Assembly: GCA_946894095.1 (NCBI GenBank)
Contig: OX335641.1
Location: forward strand, 638,501 to 702,500
Direction of reading: 5' to 3'
Length of the DNA: 64,000 bases
DNA from: Incurvaria masculella
Taxonomy: Eukaryota; Arthropoda; Insecta; Lepidoptera; Incurvariidae
Of the stretch, positions 37,381 to 47,340 are shown piece by piece. How positions within the stretch are numbered: the first letter of the stretch is position 1; each line of letters begins with the position of its first letter. The position numbers were made by a program, and so were the translations under genes. The notes beneath the pieces were generated by a model. It did not search any database. It saw nothing but the letters and a program-made list of their open reading frames with translations, and was not told where the DNA came from.

Positions 37381-37467
37381 TACGTTTGGCCTATTAATAT
37401 ATATCAAATGTCAAGTAAATTGGAACAGTGGTTTTCAAATGATTAGTTAACTACATTATTAATGTTC
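37380..37467. mobile_element. MITE family 1 remnant, right end
   Basis: The sequence 'tcaaatgtcaagtaaattggaacagtgg' followed by 'ttttcaaatgattagttaacta' matches the right end of the full copy at 2640-2680. It stops at the TTAA insertion at 37468. Confidence 0.5.
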
Positions 37468-37471
37468 TTAA

Positions 37472-37737
37472 GCGGGGCTTACGCGAACAATTTTGAAGAA
37501 AGATAACTTTTAAATACCTTTCTTAAACCCGACGTTTCGAAAGGAGTTGCATCCAATCGTGGTCACGGGAGAACTGAAGCAGCTCGCCTTCGCCACCGAG
37601 TAGTTCGTGCAGTTTCACCAACTACCCTCACATTTATATTTAAGTAATTGCTAGGGATGTCCCTACACACAACACTGATCACATCGACAGGTTTTTCAAA
37701 AGTTATCTTTCTTCAAAATTGTTCGCGTAAGCCCCGC
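37472..37737. mobile_element. TTAA-flanked MITE with 40-bp perfect ends
   Basis: Inverted repeats of 40 bp without mismatch, starting GCGGGGCTTACGCGAACAAT, flanked on both sides by TTAA (37468-37471 and 37738-37741). The 266-bp interior contains 'cccgacgtttcgaa' and 'gtggtcacgggagaactga' and is non-coding. TTAA targets are used by piggyBac-type transposases, so mobilisation by one is likely but inferred. It sits between MITE family 1 fragments. Confidence 0.8.
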
Positions 37738-37741
37738 TTAA

Positions 37742-38096
37742 GAAGATTTATGATTAGTTAACTACGTTTGTAGTCTCTGATGTGTACAGGCCTATTTTAA
37801 GCCACGAATTCATTATAAAACTAATGGCTCTCTGACTCGCTCTCTGACTCGCGAGTCTGTCTTTTTGAACATTTGACATTTTTAAAAAATTTTGCATGTC
37901 TTTGTTTTCCCGGTAAATGTATTCTGGGTCAAACCACAGATAAAACTAAATTCGTATGAACATTTTCTTTTTGGTTTCATTTCAATCGGTTTGAATTTTT
38001 CAAAAAAACTAATGCGTGCAGACACAGATATTTGTTGCCTGATATTAGATATTAAATATCAATTTAATTGGAATAGCGGTTTTCAAACCGGCCGTT
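37742..38096. mobile_element. MITE family 1 remnant, second fragment
   Basis: Shares 'gcatgtctttgttttcccggtaaa', 'ctgggtcaaaccacagata' and 'gcagacacagatatttgtt' in the same order as the full copy at 2352-2704. The outer ends are damaged. Confidence 0.55.
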
Positions 38097-38305
38097 CTTA
38101 ACAGCCCGATCTTAACAGCCCGACATACAAAAGCATTTTTTCCTCATCTGAAACAGAGACACTACGTTGGCTCTTTTACGATTTTCTTGTTTATAGCACT
38201 ATTCATGGTTGTAAAACTTCCTAATGCTTTTCAAAAACCAACATACCATTCCTTATCAATATATGCCTCAAAGTCCATTCATTTTTGTATGTTGTAACCA
38301 AGAAT

Positions 38306-38377
38306 ATTTGCATGGGTCGGATGTGCATTTTGACATGGGGTGGCCCAGGTCAAAATGCACATCCGACCCATGCAAAT
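38306..38377. repeat. Perfect hairpin, 29-bp arms, 14-base loop
   Basis: ATTTGCATGGGTCGGATGTG begins the left arm (38306-38334); the right arm (38349-38377) is its exact reverse complement. The loop is atggggtggcccag. No coding context. Confidence 0.8.
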
Positions 38378-38574
38378 AAAAGTGTAATCCCTTATTACCA
38401 ATTATGACCTAAGGTCAATATTTCCATGCAAGCACCGCAGTGGCTTCCATTAGTTTACTATTACATTTTTATTTCTCTTACACAAAATAAAATCAATGAT
38501 AATATTTTAAAATAAAAATATTGTTCTTCCATTTAGGAGTCATTCAAATACCTGTTTTTGTTTGCTACGGCGAG

Positions 38575-38903
38575 CCGTAAGCTATGCTGCTAATACAAAC
38601 GTAGGTGACTTAATATTTGAAAACCGATTTGCCAATTTCATTGATATTTTATAACTTATATCAGGCAACAAAGATCTGTGTCTGCTCATTTTTGTTATTT
38701 TGAAAAGTCAACCATAGAAGTGAAAAGAAAATCTTCATAGACATCTTGTTTTCTCTGTGGTTTGTAGAATACATTTATCGAAAAAAATTAACATGCCAAC
38801 ACAGATTTTTGTTATCTGATATTGGATACCAAATATCAAGTAAAATTAAATAGTGGTTTTCTAATGATTAGTAAACTACCGTTTGAATTTTCTAATGCTT
38901 ACG
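38575..38903. mobile_element. MITE family 1, third copy
   Basis: Starts CCGTAAGCTATGCTGC and ends at GCTTACG; contains 'atacaaacgtag', 'ctgtggtttgtagaatacattta' and 'attagtaaactac' in inverse-symmetric order. More diverged than the copy at 2352. Confidence 0.55.
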
Positions 38904-38983
38904 TGCCCACCTTAATTTGGGTTTATTGGGTTTAAGTAGAAATATATTATATTGAGGAACAATTTAGAATCTAAACAATTTCT

Positions 38984-39186
38984 AGTAGGAGACAGTCAAA
39001 TCCACTTCCAGTTGAATGTTGTCTGAATTGTACGATGTTTCTTTATGCTCGTAATATTTGATAAGGTTTGAATGTATACTTTGCGTGTAAATGTACACTT
39101 TGATCTGTCTCCTACTGTACCTACACTGCCCTCCTTATTCAAAAGTCGGTAACTACATATGTGCCTCCTTTTTAATAAGGAGGGCA
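38984..39186. repeat. Two adjacent inverted repeats
   Basis: AGTAGGAGACAGTCAAAT (38984) mirrors TTTGATCTGTCTCCTACT (39099-39116). Directly next, TGCCCTCCTTATT (39127) mirrors AATAAGGAGGGCA (39174-39186). Possibly two small elements, or one nested in the other. Confidence 0.45.
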
Positions 39187-39533
39187 ATACAGAACATGTA
39201 TTTGCTTTGCATCCAAAATTCCTGTCAAAAACTATAATACTTATATTTTATCAAAATTAGTAAATAAACTTATTTGTTATATAATTATAGAAATGTTTCT
39301 AAAAAAAGGTTGTCTCTTTCCAAAATTGTCCTGTTGTTTTTTTTCTGTCATGTATTTATTTAATTTAGATTACGAGGAACATCTATTTCTCTAAAAATAA
39401 TTTCAATTATTGTATGAATTATCTTTTATGGCAATATCTCAGATAACGAAATATGATTAATTTCTCAATTTTTGTTTGTTTTTATTCTTATACCTAATTG
39501 TTTTTTTTTATATTTTACCATATTGATATTATA

Positions 39534-40040
39534 CAGGTGAATTTTTCAAGTGTGCTTTCATGGCCAAATCCAAAACTATAAGAAATAACGAAAAATACTG
39601 AAAGTAGTTACTAGGCCGATTTTGATAAAAACTATAACTGTATTATTAAATTTCCTACATCCTGCAAAAGAATACGATTCTGCACAACGTTCCGTTGAAC
39701 TTAGCAGACGGTAGCAAAGCACTATGTTATGTAATAGGCGTGGGTGTGTGGGTGTACAAAGGTAAGAGTGTATGTAAGTGTGTGTGTAATCAGTTAATTA
39801 AAAGTCAACACTTTCATTCACTTTGCCGTACTTATAAGATTACTTCACGGAATTTATTCCTTATAGGCGACACTATAGGCTAAGGCTGCATTTTTTCCGG
39901 CTAGAAAAAATGTGATTTCAAGAATCTAAAAATGCAATTATAGGTTTTATCAAAATCGGCCTCGTGCCTCCTTAAAGTGTTTTCGCTATTTCTTCTAGTT
40001 TCAGATTTGGCTATGACGACACACTTGTAAAATTAACCTG
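39534..40040. mobile_element. MITE with ~110-bp arms, TA target site
   Basis: Ends CAGGTGAATTTTTCAAGTGT and (inverted) CAGGTTAATTTTACAAGTGT, with similarity continuing through 'ggccaaatcc', 'aagaaata.cgaaaa' and 'ggccgattttgataaaa'. TA lies at 39532-39533 and 40041-40042, pointing to a Tc1/mariner-type enzyme. A 62-codon open frame inside is not credible as a gene. Confidence 0.65.
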
Positions 40041-40112
40041 TACAGTAAAAAATACATACAGATTCTTATGTTCAATAAAATATTGAAATTATAAAAAATA
40101 TATCATTTAAAT

Positions 40113-40301
40113 GTGTCGCCTTCATGAAGTCCAAAAAGCATAAGGTCCAAAACCCAGAACGTCCAAAAGTATATATTTTTCGTGTGTATTATAAAATGCA
40201 TATAATCTAACCTAACCCAATTAAAAATATCCGTATTCGTAAGTATTTTGGACGGTGTGGGTTTTTGACCTTGTGCTTTTTGGACTTAATGATGCGTCCC
40301 C
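40113..40301. mobile_element. hAT-like MITE with internal CCTAA repeats, copy 2
   Basis: Second copy of the element at 36535: ends GTGTCGCCTTCATGAAGTCC and (inverted) GGGGACGCATCATTAAGTCC. Flanked by the 8-bp palindromic duplicate ATTTAAAT (40105-40112 and 40302-40309). The CCTAA run is shortened to about two units (40208-40220). Different flanks from copy 1 prove independent insertion. Confidence 0.8.
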
Positions 40302-40309
40302 ATTTAAAT

Positions 40310-41041
40310 AAATATATGTACCTGTATAAATCCAAAGATCAAATGAAAGGTTAATTGAGTAATGGTTATCCTAAAATTTCGCCGAACTAGGACGAAAGAT
40401 CGAGATACGTTCCAGCGGAGGCTGTCTTCACATGATTTCCAGATACAACTGCTTGTAAGTATTGAACCACGTCCAGTGGAGTATATGTAGCATTTCCGAA
40501 GGTATTTAGATGCCATATCAAGAGTTGGCGTGCAACCGATTAGTCAAATCTGTTCACTAATGCCCGTTTGCAACACTTCCAGCTATAAAAATACCAAAGT
40601 TATCTTTCAGGTACACCATGTAAATACGCAATGTAACCGAAAGTTAACCATCGGATTTCAGGTAGCTGGAGGTCATAAAATCAGGCTAGATAGGGCTTAA
40701 GTAGAACAAAAGGCCTTAGTAGTTTTAATCCGCATTTTCAATAAAAAAATGCGTTTACTTGTGAAAGGGACTAACGGTTTTACATGGGTGCCGACGGTAG
40801 CCGCATTAAATTGGAAAAAATCCGCACTTTGCCTGGTTAAGGTATTTTGTACACGAAAATTATTAGTTGCACCATTCGACACGTTTGTTACCTTAAACCA
40901 ATCGATCTGTGTTTTTTTATAATAAACCGCAAACAACAGGCTGAAATGCCGAATAGTTCGGTAAAAAGGAATACCTGGCAACACTGCTTTAAAAATCTGA
41001 AATAGATTAATTTATAAGAAATGTCTCGCATCGAGCCTATA
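40310..41041. other. Non-coding stretch
   Basis: Open frames of 70 and 95 codons (40304-40516 and 40697-40984, minus) have no recognised domain. No element ends found. Confidence 0.4.
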
Positions 41042-41044
41042 GTC

Positions 41045-41203
41045 TTAGGGCCGAGTGCACGAAATAATAAAAAATCAACGTCAAAGTATGATCAGACACG
41101 TCACTTTGTGTGGACAGTATGGAAGGAACTCTATGCGGATCACTAAAAGTGACGTGTTTGAACATTGATTGAATCGGCCGTCTCTTCGTGTAACCGGGGC
41201 TTA
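41045..41203. mobile_element. Small MITE, GTC target duplicate
   Basis: The left end TTAGGGCCGAGTGCACGAA is similar to the inverted right end TAAGCCCCGGTTACACGAA. Further in, 'agacacgtcacttt' mirrors 'aaagtgacgtgttt'. GTC flanks both sides (41042-41044 and 41204-41206). The same terminus (tagccccgattgcacgaag, inverted) is seen alone at 44195-44225, so the family is dispersed. Confidence 0.5.
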
Positions 41204-41614
41204 GTCACCAGACATCACAGCCTGTGTTACGCACGCACACTAGGCTTACTAGGCTGCCTGCCTCTCGGCTAGATAGCGGTAGATGGAATTGTGGAAATTC
41301 TTTTCGTAGGTACATACATACATACATACTTCATTCATGCATTAAAATAATATCAGCAACATAGTTACCGTAACAATAATGTCGCCAACCATATTACGAT
41401 ATTATGAAGTGGACTACGACATGCTGAAATGCAGTTGTCCAAACGTTTTGAGAATAAATAAATTTATTTGAGGCAATTACAGACTTAAAATCATCACAGT
41501 AAGGTGGCCTTTCGAAATTGTAGTCATTTGTTACTCTTTGACAAATGTCGATTCGTAGCAATTTCAGCCTTAAATGTATCGTTATTAGGGCGCTTTATGC
41601 AGTGCTTCTTTGCA

Positions 41615-41840
41615 TATTATACGTTCTGCATGGTTTTCTTTTTTTGTGAATTCATGTTAGGAATATTATACGTTGTGACTATTATACGTTATGCATGATG
41701 CAAAGAGTTGATTTTATTTTTAAACTTTATTCATGCACAACGTATAACATTATACGTTGTGACTATTATACGTTATGCATGGTTTTAATTTTTTGGAAAA
41801 AAATAAGATTATACGTTGTGAATATTATACGTAGTGAATA
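41615..41840. repeat. Dispersed TATTATACGTTRTG motif cluster
   Basis: About seven copies of ATTATACGTT(G/A)TG within 225 bp (near 41615, 41660, 41677, 41748, 41765, 41810, 41823), several followed by GCATG, with one inverted (cacaacgtata, 41735). Spacing is irregular, so it is not a simple satellite. Confidence 0.65.
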
Positions 41841-42412
41841 CGACTCTTGCGATCGACGTAGGCTCTTAGTTTTACTGGAGAATTTATTTAGCGTTTCGGA
41901 GGGATGATGTGTTGGTCAGCAGGCCTATTCCCGGAATTCCATAGTCAGTAATCAGGAATCCTGAGTTTCGAATACAGAGTTTATAGCGGTCTTCAAAGCG
42001 ATTTTTTTCGACGGAAAACCTCGATTAATTGACATAATATGCTCCGGAATCTTTTCGTCAATAAAATCGCTTAGACGCTCAGGATTTTTGATTCCTGAAT
42101 ACGGAATTCCAGAACTAGGCCTTCATAACGAGAATTTGAAAGATAGTATAAAACTCATGCCGCACTCGGCATGTAAGAAGCGGTGCCCCGAATTAAGACG
42201 AATGCCAAGATCATATTTTACGGGAGGATGAAACCACGATTACCTGCTTATATTAATCAAACGTTCTTAACCTAGGGATAAAGAGAAAATATTATTTGTG
42301 GACGGTACATACAAAAAAAAATCTCACAAAGAAAATTCAATACAATTTAAGCGAACAAACTAAAACCAGAAGAAGAACACATTCTCCTACCTCATCCCTC
42401 TCGCTTACTAAC
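41841..42412. other. Non-coding stretch
   Basis: Contains a loose inverted pair around 'ggaattcc...caggaatcctgag' (41933-41965) and 'ctcaggatttttgattcctgaa' (42078-42100). No gene recognised. Confidence 0.4.
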
Positions 42413-42720
42413 CAAAAAACCAGCCAAGTGCGAGTCGGACTCGCACATGAAGGGTTCCGTACCATCGTACAATATTTAACACAACAAAACATATTTTTTT
42501 GTACGGGGCCCCATTTAAATTCATTACTTTTTAATTATACGTATTTGTTGTTATAGCGGCAAAATAAATACACACACTGTCAAAATTTCAGCTGCCTACC
42601 TATTACGGTTCATGAGATACAGCCCTGTGACAGACGGACGGACGGACGGATGGACGGACGGACGGCGGAGGCTTAGTAATAGGGTTCCGTTTTCACCCTT
42701 TGGGTACGGAACCCTAAAAA
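42413..42720 (+). repeat. Lepidopteran short interspersed repeat, copy 2
   Basis: Same start (aaaccagccaagtgcgagtc), same end (gggtacggaaccctaaaaa) and the same GACGGACG microsatellite (42636-42665) as the copy at 3701. Confidence 0.75.
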
Positions 42721-43430
42721 TGATTTTCTGCGTAACGCCTTTCACTAATAACTTTCCTGTCATTCGTTAAGTCAAACTTTCGGTCATATTTTTTTAATTA
42801 TATTGCTTTCAGCCTCTTTCGTAGATAATGTACGGTAGTTTTGTAAACTACTTTTCTAAGACACTTGGTATACTATCGGCGTAATGTTATATGTATCACT
42901 GGTAATTCCAACTCCTAACTAACTCGAGTGAATTATTAAGCCAGTTCTGCACCTAAGGACCGTTTGCAGCGTCGATTTCTCGTTAGGTGTGGTTTAGTTA
43001 ATAATTAATTGAAATGTTTATTGGATATTGGTTTTATTAAATTAATTGTCTGGCCTGCAGCCGACTTTACGTTCGTTTATTTGTCTTGGCATTGCATTGG
43101 ACAACCGTTGCTCATTGGTGTTGCCTAGAACATTGCGCCTGGGGTCTTGAATTCTTGTTGAACATACACAAGGGTATACTTTAAAATTTTCTTTCGAGGA
43201 TTACATCATTGATGTTCATGCTTTCATTTGAGGTTAAGGTGATAAACCTATACTTTCACTAACATTTTATCGTTGAACAATTATAAATTGTAGTTATTTT
43301 CATACATTAATTTTACACATTTACCTCTGCCAGATCCTGACATCTAGATTATTCTGTTAATATCTATTTCTTATACTTTTTAAGTCCAACGTCTCTCTAA
43401 TCGCTTATAATTAGTGAATTCATTATATTT
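42721..43430. other. Non-coding stretch
   Basis: AT-rich, with no repeat or domain recognised. Confidence 0.45.
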
Positions 43431-43771
43431 CGATGTTGTTTGCAAGAAACGTTGATGGAACGGTTTTTAGAGCACATTCGTGCGCGGTGGCGCGCGATGG
43501 TTCGACTGTATAAGACCCGCCGAAGGATTCACATACAATTATATGGTCATTTTGATCATAGAGAGGAGACGCGATATTTACTACATGCCAATTCTTGTCA
43601 GGAGGGGAAGTGTGTCCTGGCGTTCTCCCTATGAGCGTTGAACCGACCGGTTGAGCCGAATATGGTCATTCGGTGCCTCCGTGCTCAGCCAGAGCTGAAC
43701 AGCTAGAAATGTTCCGGTAAATCTAACCGAGTGTACATCTGGACAGGAGAAGCAGCAGTACAACAGGAGGT
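43431..43771 (+). other. Possible host exon-like segment (weak)
   Basis: A GC-richer 340-bp island in AT-rich DNA with a 60-codon open frame rich in Arg (ATG at 43452) and, at its right edge, ggag|gtgagc, which resembles a 5' splice site. This could be a non-coding first exon of a host gene, but nothing downstream confirms it and the protein matches no recognised family. Confidence 0.2.
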
Positions 43772-43907
43772 GAGCAATTGCTAGCTCAAATTATTAGTAA
43801 ATTAATACTTAAAGTAAAAGGCAAGATTTTAATGTCAGACTTCTACTAGAAATCTTTATCACGAAGTGTAAATTTTTTTTTACTTTTCGTCTAATTTCCA
43901 CGATTCA

Positions 43908-44192
43908 TTTTTAGGGTTCCGTACCCAAAGGGTGAAAACGGAACCCTATTACTAAGCCTCCGCTCTCCGTCCGTCCGTCCGTCTGTCACAGGGCTGTATC
44001 TCATGAACCGTAATAGGTAGGCAGCTGAATTTTTCACAGAGTGTGTATTTATTTTGCCGCTATAACAACAAATAGGTAAAATCAACATATAATAAAAAAT
44101 AAAGGGGGGTCCCATACAAAAAACGTAATTTTTTTGGTGTTGATGGTACGGAACCCTTCGTGTGCGAGTGCGACTCGCACTTGGCAGGTTTT
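43908..44192 (-). repeat. Lepidopteran short interspersed repeat, copy 3
   Basis: Reverse orientation: starts ttagggttccgtacccaaag and ends gcgactcgcacttggc. Contains the complementary GTCC microsatellite (43966-43985). Its right edge abuts a MITE terminus (44193-44226). Confidence 0.75.
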
Positions 44193-44226
44193 CTCAGCCG
44201 TCGCTTCGTGCAATCGGGGCTAAGGC

Positions 44227-45291
44227 GGAAAGGCCAAGTTTACAACATGGGACGAAGAGTTAACTACTTTTTAGTTTATAAAATGTTTACTACAATTAAT
44301 TTAAGTTTTTTATAATTTTCCTCAGCTAAATGTTTTCGCAGTCGGTGTAGATCAATTAATTCATTGACTTCTTTCTGATAAATTATTTTCATTCTTTATA
44401 GCATCTAATCACTGAATAAAGCCATTATTCCAAGGGAAATGAAAATGGAATAACATAGGATATAACACAACATGTTATATCTTTAACCTTATGCAGTCGC
44501 AGCAGCAGCCGGGAAATATTAATTTCTATGTCACAGGTAGATACGATGTTCATGTGAGGTTGCAGGGTTGTTAAGTCGTGTGGTGACCTTTACAAAAAGG
44601 TCACTTAATTAAACGCCAGTCAAAGTTTAACCTACGTGTTGGGACTGTAAACGTGTTAAGAAAAACAGCTGTAGTTGATCACGACACTCTGTTTCCAAGT
44701 TACAAGAAACTGAAATAAAATTAATAAGTTAAGGATTATTTAAATTTTGAGAAAAAAATCAACATGTGGACAGATATTGAAAAATAACGAAAGATTGTGA
44801 TGCCATTATAATTTGCTCTCACAGAGCCCTTTTTTTGGAAGTGAAATGGAATGGCACATTTATTGACATACTAATTCATAATTATTTTTTAACTACGCTT
44901 TCGTTTTCTCAAAATGGTTATTAGATTAAACTTGATTACTTTTAACGTGTAATAGGTCCAAGGACCTTTTTGCTTAAGGCATTAATATCCATATCCTATG
45001 AAGACCGTCTATAGAGTGTTCGTGTAGTCACAGGCTGTTAAGATAACAGTTATGAGCATAAAGAAGCCCAGTGGGGCGCAATGAGAATATCACAGCGTGT
45101 GTTCGTTGAACGTATTTATTCCTGCAAAGTAAGTCAATGGCATCCATAGTGGTTTCGCGCATATGGTACACACCAGCTGTAATCACCAAACCATTTAAAA
45201 TAATTTTAAAACCACATGTGCCGATTGGATTTATATATGCATCTCGGATCAATGAATAAATTTATGAATGGACTTTTTTCTTGCTAATTTA
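44227..45291. other. Non-coding stretch
   Basis: AT-rich; a 74-codon minus open frame (45028-45252) has no recognised similarity. No element ends found. Confidence 0.45.
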
Positions 45292-45440
45292 TTTTTAACC
45301 GACTTCAAAAAAGGAAGAGGTTATCAATTCGTCGGAATCTTTTTTTTTATGTATGTTCACCGATTACTCAAAGACCCTTGGACCGATTTGGAAAATTCTT
45401 TTTTTGTTCGAAAGGTTATACTTTCTAGTTGTTCAGTAAA
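45292..45440 (+). repeat. Lepidopteran retroelement 3' fragment
   Basis: 'tttttaaccgacttcaaaaaagga' followed by 'agaggttatcaattcgtcgg', a T run and 'atgtatgttcaccgattactc' is a sequence I recognise as a very common moth/butterfly interspersed repeat. The family name is left open. Confidence 0.5.
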
Positions 45441-47340
45441 AGGACAATTGAGGCAAAAAAAACTTTTTTGTTGTTGCTTGCCTTAGATTATGTAGAGTAT
45501 GCTGGTTTGACTGACCATAGATGCAAACAAGTTAATTAGCATAGTGGTTTTAAAATCGATATAATTGGAATTCATATAGTTTGTTATTATCGCATACTTA
45601 CAGAAACAGACCTAAGTTCTGATTTTCTAGATCTCTTTCAAGCTTTCCATGCCCGAAGTCATTAGTACACCCCGTTGTCACGACTGATAGAATGAGTTAA
45701 TTTCGTCTCGAATAAGTTCATTTCGTCAGCTTCGAGCTGTACCATGCTTCTGAATCCACGTAAAATGACATTTAGCTTCCTCTACTAGGTGGTTTAAGTC
45801 CACCCGGGTTGGTAGCACATTGCATTGGATGAAACGATAGTCGAAGCGGCAACGAAAAATCATCCGATATTTCCTTTCAGTTTACTGCAGCCGTGCTCAT
45901 AAAGGGGAGGTCCTGGCATGGCTTCTCGTGTCTTCGGGTATGCGGTGTGTTGGGCTAATATCTTATCGGTGGGTGTGGTATTAGTCATCTATGTTCAGAT
46001 ACATAAAGAGGAAGGTAACTGTGCTTTGGATTCAATTACATGTGGATTGTTATGTAAAAAAATATATTCATTACTTAGATTTAACGTGTAGACAATTATA
46101 TGAAGCCATAACCATAGATCGGCACCGTAGAATTGCCCAACAAGGTTTCTGCACGTGGTAGCCGCAGTATTGGATGTCATTAGTCAGCGGAATTGCTCGG
46201 CAATATCGCTGCTTGCTGCGCTGTTACTCCGAAGTGGTTTTCCAACTGTTTATGCCTATGGCTTTATTAGTTCTAAATTCTGCGTAATTGATTCTGAGTA
46301 AGAAAAAAACAATTAAGGAAGATTCTAATGAACTCAATAGTCTCACAAGGAATAATTTAATGCATGCTTTCAATCAATTATTAACAACCGAGGTTTTATT
46401 TTGAATATAAAATGTAATGTGAGACATTGTATTACATTGACTTAATCATTAGAAACAAAATCTGACACAAAATGGAAGTTGCGTACCAAATAAGATTAGA
46501 AATTTATAATAGTTTTTGGTAATTTACGATGTTAATTTTGAAGAAAATAAAAATAATGGAGTAGGACTATGTGTGCGTAAACCTTTTCAAATACAAAACA
46601 TATCAGAAATATATTGTGTACAGCGTTTGTTTATGTAGCATCTATCTGATATTATTTATAGATATAAAGATATAAAACGTACTTCTTTTAACAGTGCAAC
46701 CTCTGCAATGGCATACTCGTATGTGCTTACATTGATATACATATTCAACCTAACAAAATTAATGTAGATTTCTTTATATGTGTTAGGTAAATTCTGCAAT
46801 TGATTTCACAATAAAACATTGCCAATAAATACGACTCCATGTAAATCCTTTGAAACTGACACGCATTCTGTGATCAAGTTTAAATTTGAGAAGTGACAGC
46901 TTGATAGCATGACGAAATTTTGTGATAAACTCAAAAGAATCCAAATCTCCGACTACAACTAGTGGCCGATAATCACACCGAAAATGAAATCAACCATTCC
47001 AATGTGAGGGGTAAGGTGTTCTGCGCAGGCGCCGCCGGGAGCAGTGTCCAATAATTCGATTGTCATGTTCTTCCAACGCCCACGTAATTGGAACATGCTG
47101 CCGCCGCGTCGAGCCGCACCGCGCCGGACCGCCTCCGAGCCTGTTCAATATGCGTCTGCATCGGTGCAGTCTGCTCCCTGGACCTGGACTAACTCATTTG
47201 ATCCCCTTTACACAGGCTATTGTTAGGAATGTCTTGTGCACTTATAAATAAATATAAAATAATAAACCCAAAGAAGTGTATGTTGAAGGAAGAAATTATT
47301 CTAAAGTCGTTTTTTCTACAAAGTAGAATGTAATTATTAG
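45441..47340. other. Non-coding stretch with a CpG-rich patch
   Basis: Mostly AT-rich without recognised features. At 47020-47220 a CpG-rich patch (gcgccgccggg, ccgccgcgtcgagccgcac) is open for about 60 codons in two frames; it contains the short inverted pair catgttc/gaacatg. It could be a regulatory island or a remnant; no product can be named. Confidence 0.35.
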
